DNA from: Petrosia ficiformis | Lineage: Eukaryota > Porifera > Demospongiae > Haplosclerida > Petrosiidae | Length of the DNA stretch: 64,000 bases | Assembly: GCA_947044365.1 (NCBI GenBank) | Contig: OX345641.1 | Location: 8,122,181-8,186,180, forward strand | Direction of reading: 5' to 3' | Translations under genes and position numbers: made by a program | Notes under the pieces: model-generated | What the model saw: only the letters and a program-made list of their open reading frames with translations | What the model was told of the DNA's origin: nothing | The model's database searches: none | Part shown: piece by piece, positions 11,137 to 23,293 of the stretch | Numbering within the stretch: position 1 is the stretch's first letter | Layout of the letters: the number at the start of each line of letters is the position of its first letter

Positions 11137-13137
11137 GGGACATATGTCCCCCTTAGGGATTTTCTCCAAATTTGGTAGGTGCAGTTGGTATTAGGAGTAG
11201 ATTAAAAGGTGTGAATATTTTCTTCCAGGGTCAATGGAAAATAGGAATACCCCAAAATTCAAAAATATGAAAATTTTTTTTTCAATGAAAATTAAAGAGT
11301 AGGAGGAGACAAGCAACATATTAAAATACCAGGCTTGTTGGAGCTTTCCTTAACGAAGTACCCCAAACAGGGACATATTTTAGGGACATATTCCAGGGTT
11401 CCAGAATGGAGGAAGGAAGGGAAGATTAAACTATCAGGGTGTGGTTAGTAGAGATGGAGTAGCACAACCACACTGTAAATTTAAACGCAGATCATTATGA
11501 AAATTGAGGGACATATGTCCCTTTGGGGGATTTTACAATAAGTAGTGCAATGGAATGTACTCCCACTAGAGTTTCACCACAAAAATGTATAGAAAGTTTC
11601 GAAGCTTGTAAAGGGTTCAGGGCAAAATATTTCTGAAGGGACATATGTCCCTGTTAGGGATTTTCTCCAAATTTGGTAGGTGCAGTTGGTATTAGGAGTA
11701 GATTAAAAGGTGTGAATATTTTCTTCCAGGGTCAATGGAAAATAGGAATACCCCAAAATTCAAAAATATGAAAATTTTTTTTTCAATGAAAATTGAAGAG
11801 TAGGAGGAGACAAGCAACATATTAAAATACCAGGCTTGTTGGAGCTTTCCTTAACGAAGTACCCCAAACAGGGACATATTTTAGGGACATATTCCAGGGT
11901 TCCAGAATGGAGGAAGGAAGGGAAAATTAAACTATCAGGGTGTGGTTAGTAGAGATGGAGTAGCACAACCACACTGTAAATTTAAACGCAGATCATTATG
12001 AAAATTGAGGGACATATGTCCCTTTGGGGGATTTTACAATAAGTAGTGCAATGGAATGTACTCCCACTAGAGTTTCACCACAAAAATGTATAGAAAGTTT
12101 CGAAGCTTGTAAAGGGTTCAGGGCAAATTTTTCTGAAGGGACATATGTCCCTGTTAGGGATTTTCTCCAAATTTGGTAGGTGCAGTTGGTATTAGGAGTA
12201 GATTAAAAGGTGTGAATATTTTCTTCCAGGGTCAATGGAAAATAGGAATACCCCAAATTCAAAAATATGAAAATTTTTTTTTCAATGAAAATTAAAGAGT
12301 AGGAGGAGACAAGCAACATATTAAAATACCAGGCTTGTTGGAGCTTTCCTTAACGAAGAACCCCAAACAGGGACATATTTTAGGGACATATTCCAGGGTT
12401 CCAGAATGGAGGAAGGAAGGGAAGATTAAACTATCAGGGTGTGGTTAGTAGAGATGGAGTAGCACAACTACACTGTAAATTTAAACGCAGATCATTATGA
12501 AAATTGAGGGACATATGTCCCTTTGGGGGATTTTACAATAAGCAGTGCAATGGAATGTACTCCCACTAGAGTTTCATTACAAAAATGTATAGAAAGTTTG
12601 GAAGCTTGTAAAGGGTTCAGGGCAAAATATTTCTGAAGGAACATATGTCCCTGTTAGGGATTTTCCCCAAATTTTGTGGGTGGAGTTGGTATTGGGGGTA
12701 GAATACATTGTAAGAAGATTTTCTTCCAGGGTCAATGGGAAGTATGGAAACCCCAAAGTTCAAAAATATGAAAAATTGTTTTTCAATGAAAATTAAAGAA
12801 TAGGAGGAGACAAGCAACACATTAAAATACCAGGCTTGTTGGACCTTTCCTTAATGGGAAACCCCAAACAGGGACATATTTTAGGGACATATTTCAGGGT
12901 TCAGGAATGAAAGTAGGTAGAGAAGATTGCACTATCAGGGTGTGGTTAGTGGAAATGGAGTAGCACAACGCCATTACTAAATTTGCGGCAAGCATATTTG
13001 AAATTTGAGGGACATATGTCCCTTTGGGGGAAATCAACCAGATATACCAGGGAAATGAGGGAAGGTGGACAAATGTACAGGTGAAATTTCAAGCCCTGAA
13101 ATTGCCAAAAAAGTGTCCAGGGCACAAATTTTCTATC
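11137..13137. repeat. F1 500-bp subrepeats, four copies (copy A)
   Basis: Units start at 11137, 11638, 12138 and 12638. The last begins with GGAACATATGTCCC, a one-base decay of the palindrome. Each has an internal palindrome (for example 11508-11521). Possible roles are a recombinase or chromatin-protein binding array, or simply a minisatellite prone to unequal exchange. No open frame here is credible as a gene. Confidence 0.85.
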
Positions 13138-13890
13138 GAGGGACATAAAAGGGACATATTTTGAATTTTTTCTAGTTCTACAGTTTAGGCCAGGGTTTCA
13201 CTAGGGTACTTGGGGTTTGGAATGTACATGTCTAGTGTAGTGTATTCCCCAACTCATGAAGCCATACAAAATACCTTTCCTGTATAAGGCAAAAAATAAT
13301 TTCCGAAAAATGACGAAATTAAAACAACAATAACTCAAAAAGTAAGTACTGGTTTGAAAAAGTAAAAGCATTTTTGAAATGAGCATAAAAAGAGCTTTCT
13401 AACGGTATATTTATCAATGGGTTTTGAACTAATTTAAAGTGTTTAGTCTTAAAGTGTACCTTATTCAAACTGCCCCTATTCCGCGGTCTTTGCGCGGATT
13501 AATAGGGTATTTGGGGTTCAGTGAGATAAAAGATTGGGCTTTCATTCAGTGTTGGTTGCATGTTTATAGCATCTTCACAAGCGGAGATATTAATCGACAA
13601 ACTTGAACTTATAAAAAAATTTCCATATACTTTATGTTTGAAGCTTAATAACTCCAACATCTAAAGGTCTATTGACTTGATTTTTGGAACTGAGAAAGGT
13701 CTATTTTTCTTCTAGAGATTGGCAGTGACTAGAAGTTTTAAAACCTTTTATTTTTTGAGTTATTTGAAGTTAAATGAGGTACGGTTAACACCGGAAATGG
13801 GCGGGTCAGTGCAAAGTTTAGGCATTCAAATTAATGCTCACGTGACGTAGATTACGAATCCGTTGAGACCTGGATTTGGGGAAATTTTGC
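13138..13890. other. F1 right subterminal region (copy A)
   Basis: About 750 bp between the subrepeats and the right arm. It is AT-rich with a short GC-rich island (CCGCGGTCTTTGCGCGG near 13481) and a CACGTGACGT box near 13840. No gene was recognised. It probably holds cis-acting right-end sequence. Equivalent regions: 4920-5672, 21538-22290, 29756-30508. Confidence 0.4.
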
Positions 13891-13905
13891 TTCTCAGGTA
13901 TATAG
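13891..13905. other. F1 right half-site at a telomere tract
   Basis: The right arm TTCTCAGG (13891-13898) is followed by TATATAG and then by whole GGTTTAG units. The element-to-telomere switch falls right after TAG, a trinucleotide shared by the spacer and the TTTAGGG repeat. Confidence 0.7.
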
Positions 13906-14087
13906 GGTTTAGGGTTTAGGGTTTAGGGTTTAGGGTTTAGGGTTTAGGGTTTAGGGTTTAGGGTTTAGGGTTTAGGGTTTAGGGTTTAGGGTTTAGGGTT
14001 TAGGGTTTAGGGTTTAGGGTTTAGGGTTTAGGGTTTAGGGTTTAGGGTTTAGGGTTTAGGGTTTAGGGTTTAGGGTTTAGGGTTTAG
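13903..14087 (+). repeat. Telomere repeat tract (TTTAGGG), 26 units
   Basis: This is a perfect tract of GGTTTAG, that is TTTAGGG in another register. Bases 13906-14087 are exactly 26 x 7 = 182 bp and account for the whole spacing difference between A-to-B (8,400) and B-to-C (8,218). The G-rich strand is the + strand, so a chromosome end of this polarity would lie to the right. Confidence 0.97.
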
Positions 14088-14096
14088 CCCTGAGAA
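14081..14096. other. F1 left half-site at a telomere tract
   Basis: The last telomere unit GGTTTAG (14081-14087) runs into CCCTGAGAA, with the left arm CCTGAGAA at 14089-14096. Together with the right half-site at 13891 it matches what recombination between a circular joint and a telomere repeat at a common TAG would leave. Confidence 0.7.
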
Positions 14097-14260
14097 TATG
14101 TCCCTATCCATGTCCCTTGGCCCATTTCGGGGACATATTATGTCCTTTTGCCTGAAAATGCAGGGACATACTGAAAATTCGAGGGACATACCGTTATGTC
14201 CCTTGTGTTGTGATAAACCATGTAACATGTCCCTAAAAGTAATAATATAATGTATGTCCT
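14088..14260. promoter_or_regulatory. F1 left subterminal GGGACAT zone (copy B)
   Basis: This is the counterpart of 5688-5860, here starting directly at a telomere tract. Motif number and order are unchanged, so the arrangement is the same whether the left neighbour is telomere or another unit. Confidence 0.5.
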
Positions 14261-14384
14261 TTAGCGTTTACTAAATTTATAACCGTGTGGTTAAATCAAC
14301 TTATTAATATATTCTTTTATGTTTTGTGTGTTGTTTATGGTTGCCTTTTTTATCATAAACTTTTTAATTGGCTGTATAGAACCG

Positions 14385-14465
14385 CTTGGTGGGGCAGTGG
14401 ATTGCTCTGTTTTAATGTAACTTTTCTCCATGTATGCTCATCTCGCTTGCCTATTAAAGTAGGTT
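14385..14465 (-). pseudogene. Decayed duplicate of the YR intron/exon boundary (copy B)
   Basis: This is the same relic as at 5985-6065, with one substitution nearby (TTCTCC for TTCCCC). Confidence 0.45.
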
Positions 14466-15075
14466 AGAAGGCATTTATTGGTCACCAAGTATTTGGCAAT
14501 TTTAAGTCTCCCTAGTAATTTGGAAGTTACTAATAAGTATGTCCCCCTTTTTTTGTTCAGGACTACAATTCATTTATTAACTGTGATGTTTCAAGTACTT
14601 ACTAAGTTAGTTTTGGCTGATTACTTGATTATTAATATATTGTTGAAAGGTGAGTATTGTTTTGGATTAAGTTAGACTTTCATATAGTTTGTATTCACTG
14701 TCATAGTTTTTTCATTACATAATCCATGTATGATTAATGCACTACTACTCCTTTACAATGTTATTAATTCTATTTTTTAAATAACAAGAAATAAACATAC
14801 TTTTTGATATAACACTGATAGTAATGAAATCATGATATTTACCCATGGTATATTGATAGCATAAATGATTAGTGAATAATTATATACTGAAATGGGTAAA
14901 TGAAAAGAACTAAAATAAATAAATAAAGGGGTACATTATGTTAATAGTATATAACTAAGTAATATATAACTAAATGGATAAATGATAGAAATGAAGTGAT
15001 ACATTATGTTAATAATATATAACTAAATGAGTGGAATGACTCATGATAGTAATGAAAAGAATACTTAAAGATTAC

Positions 15076-18008
15076 TTATTTAGACGTATTTAATGCACGG
15101 ACTTTGTCTTGTACCTGTTTTGTTGTTTTGTCACAGGTGTAGTTGTTAAGAAAGGTGCGACATTTAGCCAAAGTAGGCGTAGATTTCTTTGACAACTCGT
15201 CTTTAAAAAATACTTCAATGGCTTCTAAATAACCACTTGGAAGTGGAGTGGATTGCTCTGTGTCAAAGAATGTGTAATTTTTTATTATGTGTACACATCT
15301 CACTTACCTGTTAGCATTTGCATCGATTTAAATGCACTCAGAGATTGTTTCCCTCCTTTCCGAACACGATAATATAATTCTGATGTTGCAGAACTGTGGG
15401 ACATCTGTCGAGACATTGCCTCCATTTCAGGGTTTGATAGCACTGCTCTTCCTGTTACAGCTCCAGCTTTTCGAACAGCTGTCAAGGATGGAATTCTTGT
15501 TAATCCAACTTCAATAGCGTATGCTCTTATAATGTGTGAATAGTTGTTTCTAAAGGATAGGCCATTTGCCCTAAGAAGGGCAATGTCACACTCTGCTGAT
15601 GTAGCAATGTTTGGTCGTATTTCCTCGATGTAGTGATTGAAAATTGCAGAATCATCAAGAGATAAATATAAAACAGCTGGACCGTATGTTTTAGCAGTCT
15701 TGTGATTGCTAACTATAATTTTTAGCATTGTATCTTCATCTTCCCCAACATATGTGGCTTCTGCCACTTCTTTAAGAGTCATGTTTATAGCTGGACCTGC
15801 TCTTTGGAAATTTTTGTATCCAAAGCAGATAAATAAATATGTTGCGATAAAATTTATGTCCTCATCTGAGGACTTTCCTCTGTTTACTATGGTCTCTACT
15901 TTAGTTTTTGCAATCTTTGAATGTATCAACTCTTTCAAAGCCTGCATATCATCATCGGTTGTGTCGACTTCACGTGCTGCCTTATCCCTTGTGTGTGTGA
16001 TTTTTGCAGTTCGGAAACCTGCTTTCCAAAGACCTACTCTCTCGATTGTTTTCATCGCAGCATCACTGGTTTTGTACTTGGGAACATCTCTCATTAAGTA
16101 TCTGAGAGCAGTTTGTACCCTGTCCAATTTTGTGACAAGGCCATCAGGTCCTATGGCAGTTTTCTGGAGCTTCTCCACATACTGCTTGAGACGATCCGTG
16201 TCGAGAAGATTGTCCCATTTTAACTGTGTCGAGTCGGCAAATGCCAAATATTTCGACACATCTGTGCAAATCTGTCTAGCTTCAACGGAGGATTTGCTGC
16301 CTCCGTCGAAGCTAGTCAGATTTTTGTAGAATGCTGCCAGTTCTTTTGTATTGTCGATGTCATAAAACTCATAACTGCGGGTTGACCCCTTTTTTTTTTG
16401 AGCCGTGGGCACCACAATATTTTTATCGACATGTTGACTAATTTGGAAGCTTTGCTGGATGGTTAGTTGCAACGGATTTCTTTTCATTTCACCTCTCTTT
16501 GCAACTCCTGCTTTCTTTGCTTTTGCTAATAGCTCTTTTCGGGTTGTAGTATCAGTTATTGAATGAACAGATGTTAGATGATTCGATAGTTTTTTCAAGG
16601 CTTGTGCTTTACATCCTTCTACAGGACAGTGATAGTATTTTCTATATTTTTCAAAGTTACCTAAAGTACGGATTGATAATTTAACTCTTTCAGAGACCAG
16701 AGTGCAAAACTATGCAGGAAAATGGCTTAAATTTAAGAACAAAAATATGCCAACCCGGACCACATCAATGATAGACTGTAACACCATGGCTATTGTGATA
16801 GCTCAAGAACAAACCATCCATGAAAGGTTAATTGAATGTAACATAATTAACTATAACCTACCTAACTGCTGTATAGTATCTTCCTCATCCTCTTTCTCTT
16901 CAATGTCTACTTCAGTGTCTGCTTCACCTACTTTATTAGTTTGATAGTACAATATATCATAAATGCAGAGATTTACCTTTTGATTGTAACCATGGCATTT
17001 CACTTGTTGTTATGCCATAATCCCATTCTAATTCTTCATCTTCTTGTACATCCTGAATTGAGTACATTCCAAGTCTAGATTTACCTCGGATGGTGATGGG
17101 ACTGTAGATTCTTGCATTTGGATTACGACTATGGTTCATGTACAAACCATACTGATTGTAACGTCTGGTGGCATCATAAAATAAGGTCTTTCTCCCAACT
17201 TTGAAGGAAATGCTTCCAGAGGTTTCATTGTTTTTTTCATATTCTTTCAATCTTTTGTCATATTGTAATTGATTATATACCCCAGTTGTTTTATATTCGC
17301 ATAGAAATGTGTGCGATGGTATAGGTTTTAAGGCAAATATGCCTCTCCCTTTACTTGTCCCCGTATCTCTAACTTCTATTGGTGCATTGAGGTCTCTTGT
17401 GAGACCATCAATGACCTTTTCTTTTATAGTTTGGTGTTTCCTATATTAATGCATTCTAGAGTTTGTGTTACTAAAAAAGTAACTAACCATATTCTTGTTG
17501 ACTTCCTCAGTGATGTCTTTCCTTCTTCTTCACTGGAAACTGAAGAAAATGAGTTCATATTTGCTTAAAAGTCTATATCAATCTTACAATCTTCCACACT
17601 CTCTGAAATGTCTTGAATCGAACCTACTTGTACAAGTAACATAAATTAACCTTAAAGCATATGTCATTTTACCTTCATCTGTAATATCTTGTACTGACTC
17701 ATCATCACTTGAACCTAACAGGTACATAAACTCAAACTAAATTGTATTGACAACACTTACATTCTAAATGAAGAGATGTTTCTTCTGTACAGCCTGAATT
17801 ACTGTATTCTTCAGATGTTGACTTCTTGTCACTTGAATCTAACAATCAAATAAAATAAATTAATTTGTTAAAAATACTTACTTTCTAGATTCAAAAACTC
17901 AGGTAAACCTCCAACACTATATTTCTCGCAGGAAAGTGAAGATTTTGTTTTCTTCAAAACAAAGTCTTCAATGTCGGAATCACTGTCCAAGAGTCTCCTT
18001 TTGGACAT
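15076..18008 (-). CDS. SET-zinc finger-tyrosine recombinase fusion protein (copy B)
   Basis: Exons on the minus strand: 18008-17882, 17838-17761, 17714-17673, 17623-17588, 17539-17488, 17440-16977, 16927-16862, 16684-15308 and 15257-15076. The predicted protein is the same as in copy A. The one coding difference noticed, base 15187, is synonymous. All catalytic residues of SET and recombinase are present, so this copy looks intact and potentially active. Confidence 0.82.
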
Positions 18009-18506
18009 GATGAACTCTGGATTACTCTATTGTGAGATATGAAGTGAACTAAATTTCATTATTTTACATTAAAATAACTTGTTAATACAAGTAGTATGAA
18101 CTTTTTAAATTACGCCATTTTGTTTCACAACTCTGTCCACTTGTGACAAGTTAAGTAGTTATTCCACTGACCAATTATCAAAACAAAGACTCAAGTACTC
18201 TTTATTTTATAGCTCACTTTACTATAAAACAGACCTTTGTAAAAATGGCTACCTTACAATTAGTCAATTAGTAATACTATATAATTACAGAAAATGGTGT
18301 TTAGTTTAAATATTAAAGAATAATGTACATATAATAGTACAATTACCAGTTAATTGTAGTTCAGAAGTTGAAAAATTCAGCAAACTTGATAGAAATCCAA
18401 AGAAATATTTTGAAGGTGTGGCATTTAAATGGAGGCTAAAATCAAATAAAGGAAGTGAAGGTATTGGAATAAAATTAGAATGCAATAAATGGTATTTCAT
18501 GTAATT

Positions 18507-18997
18507 TAAAATAATTTGATGCAATTGCAAAGTAGTGAATGCAAATTAGGGTAATTCAACGGAATTTGAAAATAAGGGAATGCAAAAAGTATTTCATTGT
18601 AATTCAAAAAAGTGAATTCAAGTAATTTTGACTAAGTAGAATTAGAAAATAATTGAACCTAAATTAAAGGTATTTGATGGTAATTGATTGCAAGCAGTTA
18701 CAGTTACATGATACTTCAATCAAATTAGCCAATTCTTAACAATTGAAAGTGTTTGAATGTAATTTGAAGAGAACTGAATATAATTAGAAGCTAAACAGAG
18801 GAAATTGAAGGTATCCCAATGGATTTTGAATTCAGTGAAGTAATTTAATTTAATTCAGTGTAATTTGCATTTTAAGTGTGATGCAATGTAATTTGGCTGT
18901 ATTTGAATGTAATAATTGAAAGTAATTGAAGGTCTTCAATTGTACCAAATCATTGAATGTAATTGAATGCAATTTGATGTAATTGAATGTAATCACA
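18507..18997. repeat. Degenerate TGTAATTGAA-type tract (F1 copy B)
   Basis: Counterpart of 10107-10597. Confidence 0.6.
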
Positions 18998-19536
18998 TCT
19001 GAAGTATGCATACTTTAATTTTCTTGTGGGACATATGTGATTTCTCAAGAATGGTACTTTTTACTATGGCAGGACAACACTATTGGAATTCTCATCCCCG
19101 ATGAACTCCATTGCATCATTCATTATGTGAAGGGACATATATGTCCCTATGTCCCTTTCAGAAATGAAAAAGTTTCAGAATGTTTCTATTATTGTACTGA
19201 GGAGACATCCTTTCAGGGTTAACTCCTATAGAACAATTGAAGCTATACAAATTTTCGAAGTTATATTTTTAAAATTATGTCCCTGAAATATGTCCCTTTC
19301 ATTATTGTAGTAGTATGAAAATGCCCTATATAGTGCATCACTTGTAGGATGAAATTCCTACCTGTTGTGTATGGGTATGGTTTCCCAAACTTAATTTGTT
19401 TGGGGGAGGGACATATAAATTATGTCCCTATTTAGGGTTTATGGTGGGACGGAATGTACTCTCCCTGGGGTTTCACCACAGAAAATTATAGAGAGCTCTG
19501 AAGCTTGTAAGTTGTGCAGGGCACATTTATATTGCA

Positions 19537-21537
19537 GGGACATATGTCCCCCTTAGGGATTTTCTCCAAATTTGGTAGGTGCAGTTGGTATTAGGAGTAG
19601 ATTAAAAGGTGTGAATATTTTCTTCCAGGGTCAATGGAAAATAGGAATACCCCAAAATTCAAAAATATGAAAATTTTTTTTTCAATGAAAATTAAAGAGT
19701 AGGAGGAGACAAGCAACATATTAAAATACCAGGCTTGTTGGAGCTTTCCTTAACGAAGTACCCCAAACAGGGACATATTTTAGGGACATATTCCAGGGTT
19801 CCAGAATGGAGGAAGGAAGGGAAGATTAAACTATCAGGGTGTGGTTAGTAGAGATGGAGTAGCACAACCACACTGTAAATTTAAACGCAGATCATTATGA
19901 AAATTGAGGGACATATGTCCCTTTGGGGGATTTTACAATAAGTAGTGCAATGGAATGTACTCCCACTAGAGTTTCACCACAAAAATGTATAGAAAGTTTC
20001 GAAGCTTGTAAAGGGTTCAGGGCAAAATATTTCTGAAGGGACATATGTCCCTGTTAGGGATTTTCTCCAAATTTGGTAGGTGCAGTTGGTATTAGGAGTA
20101 GATTAAAAGGTGTGAATATTTTCTTCCAGGGTCAATGGAAAATAGGAATACCCCAAAATTCAAAAATATGAAAATTTTTTTTTCAATGAAAATTGAAGAG
20201 TAGGAGGAGACAAGCAACATATTAAAATACCAGGCTTGTTGGAGCTTTCCTTAACGAAGTACCCCAAACAGGGACATATTTTAGGGACATATTCCAGGGT
20301 TCCAGAATGGAGGAAGGAAGGGAAAATTAAACTATCAGGGTGTGGTTAGTAGAGATGGAGTAGCACAACCACACTGTAAATTTAAACGCAGATCATTATG
20401 AAAATTGAGGGACATATGTCCCTTTGGGGGATTTTACAATAAGTAGTGCAATGGAATGTACTCCCACTAGAGTTTCACCACAAAAATGTATAGAAAGTTT
20501 CGAAGCTTGTAAAGGGTTCAGGGCAAATTTTTCTGAAGGGACATATGTCCCTGTTAGGGATTTTCTCCAAATTTGGTAGGTGCAGTTGGTATTAGGAGTA
20601 GATTAAAAGGTGTGAATATTTTCTTCCAGGGTCAATGGAAAATAGGAATACCCCAAATTCAAAAATATGAAAATTTTTTTTTCAATGAAAATTAAAGAGT
20701 AGGAGGAGACAAGCAACATATTAAAATACCAGGCTTGTTGGAGCTTTCCTTAACGAAGAACCCCAAACAGGGACATATTTTAGGGACATATTCCAGGGTT
20801 CCAGAATGGAGGAAGGAAGGGAAGATTAAACTATCAGGGTGTGGTTAGTAGAGATGGAGTAGCACAACTACACTGTAAATTTAAACGCAGATCATTATGA
20901 AAATTGAGGGACATATGTCCCTTTGGGGGATTTTACAATAAGCAGTGCAATGGAATGTACTCCCACTAGAGTTTCATTACAAAAATGTATAGAAAGTTTG
21001 GAAGCTTGTAAAGGGTTCAGGGCAAAATATTTCTGAAGGAACATATGTCCCTGTTAGGGATTTTCCCCAAATTTTGTGGGTGGAGTTGGTATTGGGGGTA
21101 GAATACATTGTAAGAAGATTTTCTTCCAGGGTCAATGGGAAGTATGGAAACCCCAAAGTTCAAAAATATGAAAAATTGTTTTTCAATGAAAATTAAAGAA
21201 TAGGAGGAGACAAGCAACACATTAAAATACCAGGCTTGTTGGACCTTTCCTTAATGGGAAACCCCAAACAGGGACATATTTTAGGGACATATTTCAGGGT
21301 TCAGGAATGAAAGTAGGTAGAGAAGATTGCACTATCAGGGTGTGGTTAGTGGAAATGGAGTAGCACAACGCCATTACTAAATTTGCGGCAAGCATATTTG
21401 AAATTTGAGGGACATATGTCCCTTTGGGGGAAATCAACCAGATATACCAGGGAAATGAGGGAAGGTGGACAAATGTACAGGTGAAATTTCAAGCCCTGAA
21501 ATTGCCAAAAAAGTGTCCAGGGCACAAATTTTCTATC
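19537..21537. repeat. F1 500-bp subrepeats, four copies (copy B)
   Basis: Same four-unit arrangement as copy A, with the decayed palindrome at the start of the last unit also present. Confidence 0.85.
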
Positions 21538-22290
21538 GAGGGACATAAAAGGGACATATTTTGAATTTTTTCTAGTTCTACAGTTTAGGCCAGGGTTTCA
21601 CTAGGGTACTTGGGGTTTGGAATGTACATGTCTAGTGTAGTGTATTCCCCAACTCATGAAGCCATACAAAATACCTTTCCTGTATAAGGCAAAAAATAAT
21701 TTCCGAAAAATGACGAAATTAAAACAACAATAACTCAAAAAGTAAGTACTGGTTTGAAAAAGTAAAAGCATTTTTGAAATGAGCATGAAAAGAGCTTTCT
21801 AACGGTATATTTATCAATGGGTTTTGAACTAATTTAAAGTGTTTAGTCTTAAAGTGTACCTTATTCAAACTGCCCCTATTCCGCGGTCTTTGCGCGGATT
21901 AATAGGGTATTTGGGGTTCAGTGAGATAAAAGATTGGGCTTTCATTCAGTGTTGGTTGCATGTTTATAGCATCTTCACAAGCGGAGATATTAATCGACAA
22001 ACTTGAACTTATAAAAAAATTTCCATATACTTTATGTTTGAAGCTTAATAACTCCAACATCTAAAGGTCTATTGACTTGATTTTTGGAACTGAGAAAGGT
22101 CTATTTTTCTTCTAGAGATTGGCAGTGACTAGAAGTTTTAAAACCTTTTATTTTTTGAGTTATTTGAAGTTAAATGAGGTACGGTTAACACCGGAAATGG
22201 GCGGGTCAGTGCAAAGTTTAGGCATTCAAATTAATGCTCACGTGACGTAGATTACGAATCCGTTGAGACCTGGATTTGGGGAAATTTTGC

Positions 22291-22314
22291 TTCTCAGGTA
22301 TATAGCCCTGAGAA
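22291..22314. other. Joined F1 ends: loxP/FRT-like core site (copy B/C)
   Basis: The sequence is identical to the 0/A joint: arm at 22291-22298, spacer TATATAGC at 22299-22306, inverted arm at 22307-22314. A second independent instance with no telomere repeats shows that this joint is a defined product and not a random breakpoint. Confidence 0.75.
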
Positions 22315-22478
22315 TATGTCCCTATCCATGTCCCTTGGCCCATTTCGGGGACATATTATGTCCTTTTGCCTGAAAATGCAGGGACATACTGAAAATTCGA
22401 GGGACATACCGTTATGTCCCTTGTGTTGTGATAAACCATGTAACATGTCCCTAAAAGTAATAATATAATGTATGTCCT
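22306..22478. promoter_or_regulatory. F1 left subterminal GGGACAT zone (copy C)
   Basis: This is the counterpart of 5688-5860, starting at a direct unit-unit joint. Confidence 0.5.
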
Positions 22479-22602
22479 TTAGCGTTTACTAAATTTATAA
22501 CCGTGTGGTTAAATCAACTTATTAATATATTCTTTTATGTTTTGTGTGTTGTTTATGGTTGCCTTTTTTATCATAAACTTTTTAATTGGCTGTATAGAAC
22601 CG

Positions 22603-22683
22603 CTTGGTGGGGCAGTGGATTGCTCTGTTTTAATGTAACTTTTCTCCATGTATGCTCATCTCGCTTGCCTATTAAAGTAGGTT
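22603..22683 (-). pseudogene. Decayed duplicate of the YR intron/exon boundary (copy C)
   Basis: This is the same relic as in copies A and B and matches B at the variable site. Its presence in all units shows that the duplication predates the amplification. Confidence 0.45.
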
Positions 22684-23293
22684 AGAAGGCATTTATTGGT
22701 CACCAAGTATTTGGCAATTTTAAGTCTCCCTAGTAATTTGGAAGTTACTAATAAGTATGTCCCCCTTTTTTTGTTCAGGACTACAATTCATTTATTAACT
22801 GTGATGTTTCAAGTACTTACTAAGTTAGTTTTGGCTGATTACTTGATTATTAATATATTGTTGAAAGGTGAGTATTGTTTTGGATTAAGTTAGACTTTCA
22901 TATAGTTTGTATTCACTGTCATAGTTTTTTCATTACATAATCCATGTATGATTAATGCACTACTACTCCTTTACAATGTTATTAATTCTATTTTTTAAAT
23001 AACAAGAAATAAACATACTTTTTGATATAACACTGATAGTAATGAAATCATGATATTTACCCATGGTATATTGATAGCATAAATGATTAGTGAATAATTA
23101 TATACTGAAATGGGTAAATGAAAAGAACTAAAATAAATAAATAAAGGGGTACATTATGTTAATAGTATATAACTAAGTAATATATAACTAAATGGATAAA
23201 TGATAGAAATGAAGTGATACATTATGTTAATAATATATAACTAAATGAGTGGAATGACTCATGATAGTAATGAAAAGAATACTTAAAGATTAC

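Larger units (their letters stand above)
5688..13905 (-). mobile_element. F1 telomere-associated YR element, copy A (8,218 bp)
   Basis: This is a complete unit from GCCCTGAG at the left to TATATAG at the right. The strand refers to its gene. The ends carry an 8-bp inverted repeat (CCTGAGAA left, TTCTCAGG right). Order from the left: a GGGACAT-rich subterminal zone, a decayed exon-boundary fragment, the nine-exon SET-recombinase gene, the promoter side, a degenerate TGTAATTGAA tract, four 500-bp palindrome-bearing subrepeats, and the right subterminal zone. It joins copy 0 directly on the left and meets 26 TTTAGGG repeats on the right. Its length equals that of B and C exactly. No target duplication other than telomere sequence is seen. 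Confidence 0.92.
14088..22305 (-). mobile_element. F1 telomere-associated YR element, copy B (8,218 bp)
   Basis: This complete unit has the same length as A and C. On the left it follows 26 telomere repeats with the exact boundary TTTAG|CCCTGAG. On the right it abuts copy C with none. Differences seen from A include a C at 14681 (T at 6281) and a C at 15187 (T at 6787). The second lies in the last coding exon and leaves the Lys codon synonymous. Base 21787 is G where A and C have A. Such low divergence indicates very recent amplification or homogenisation. Confidence 0.92.
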
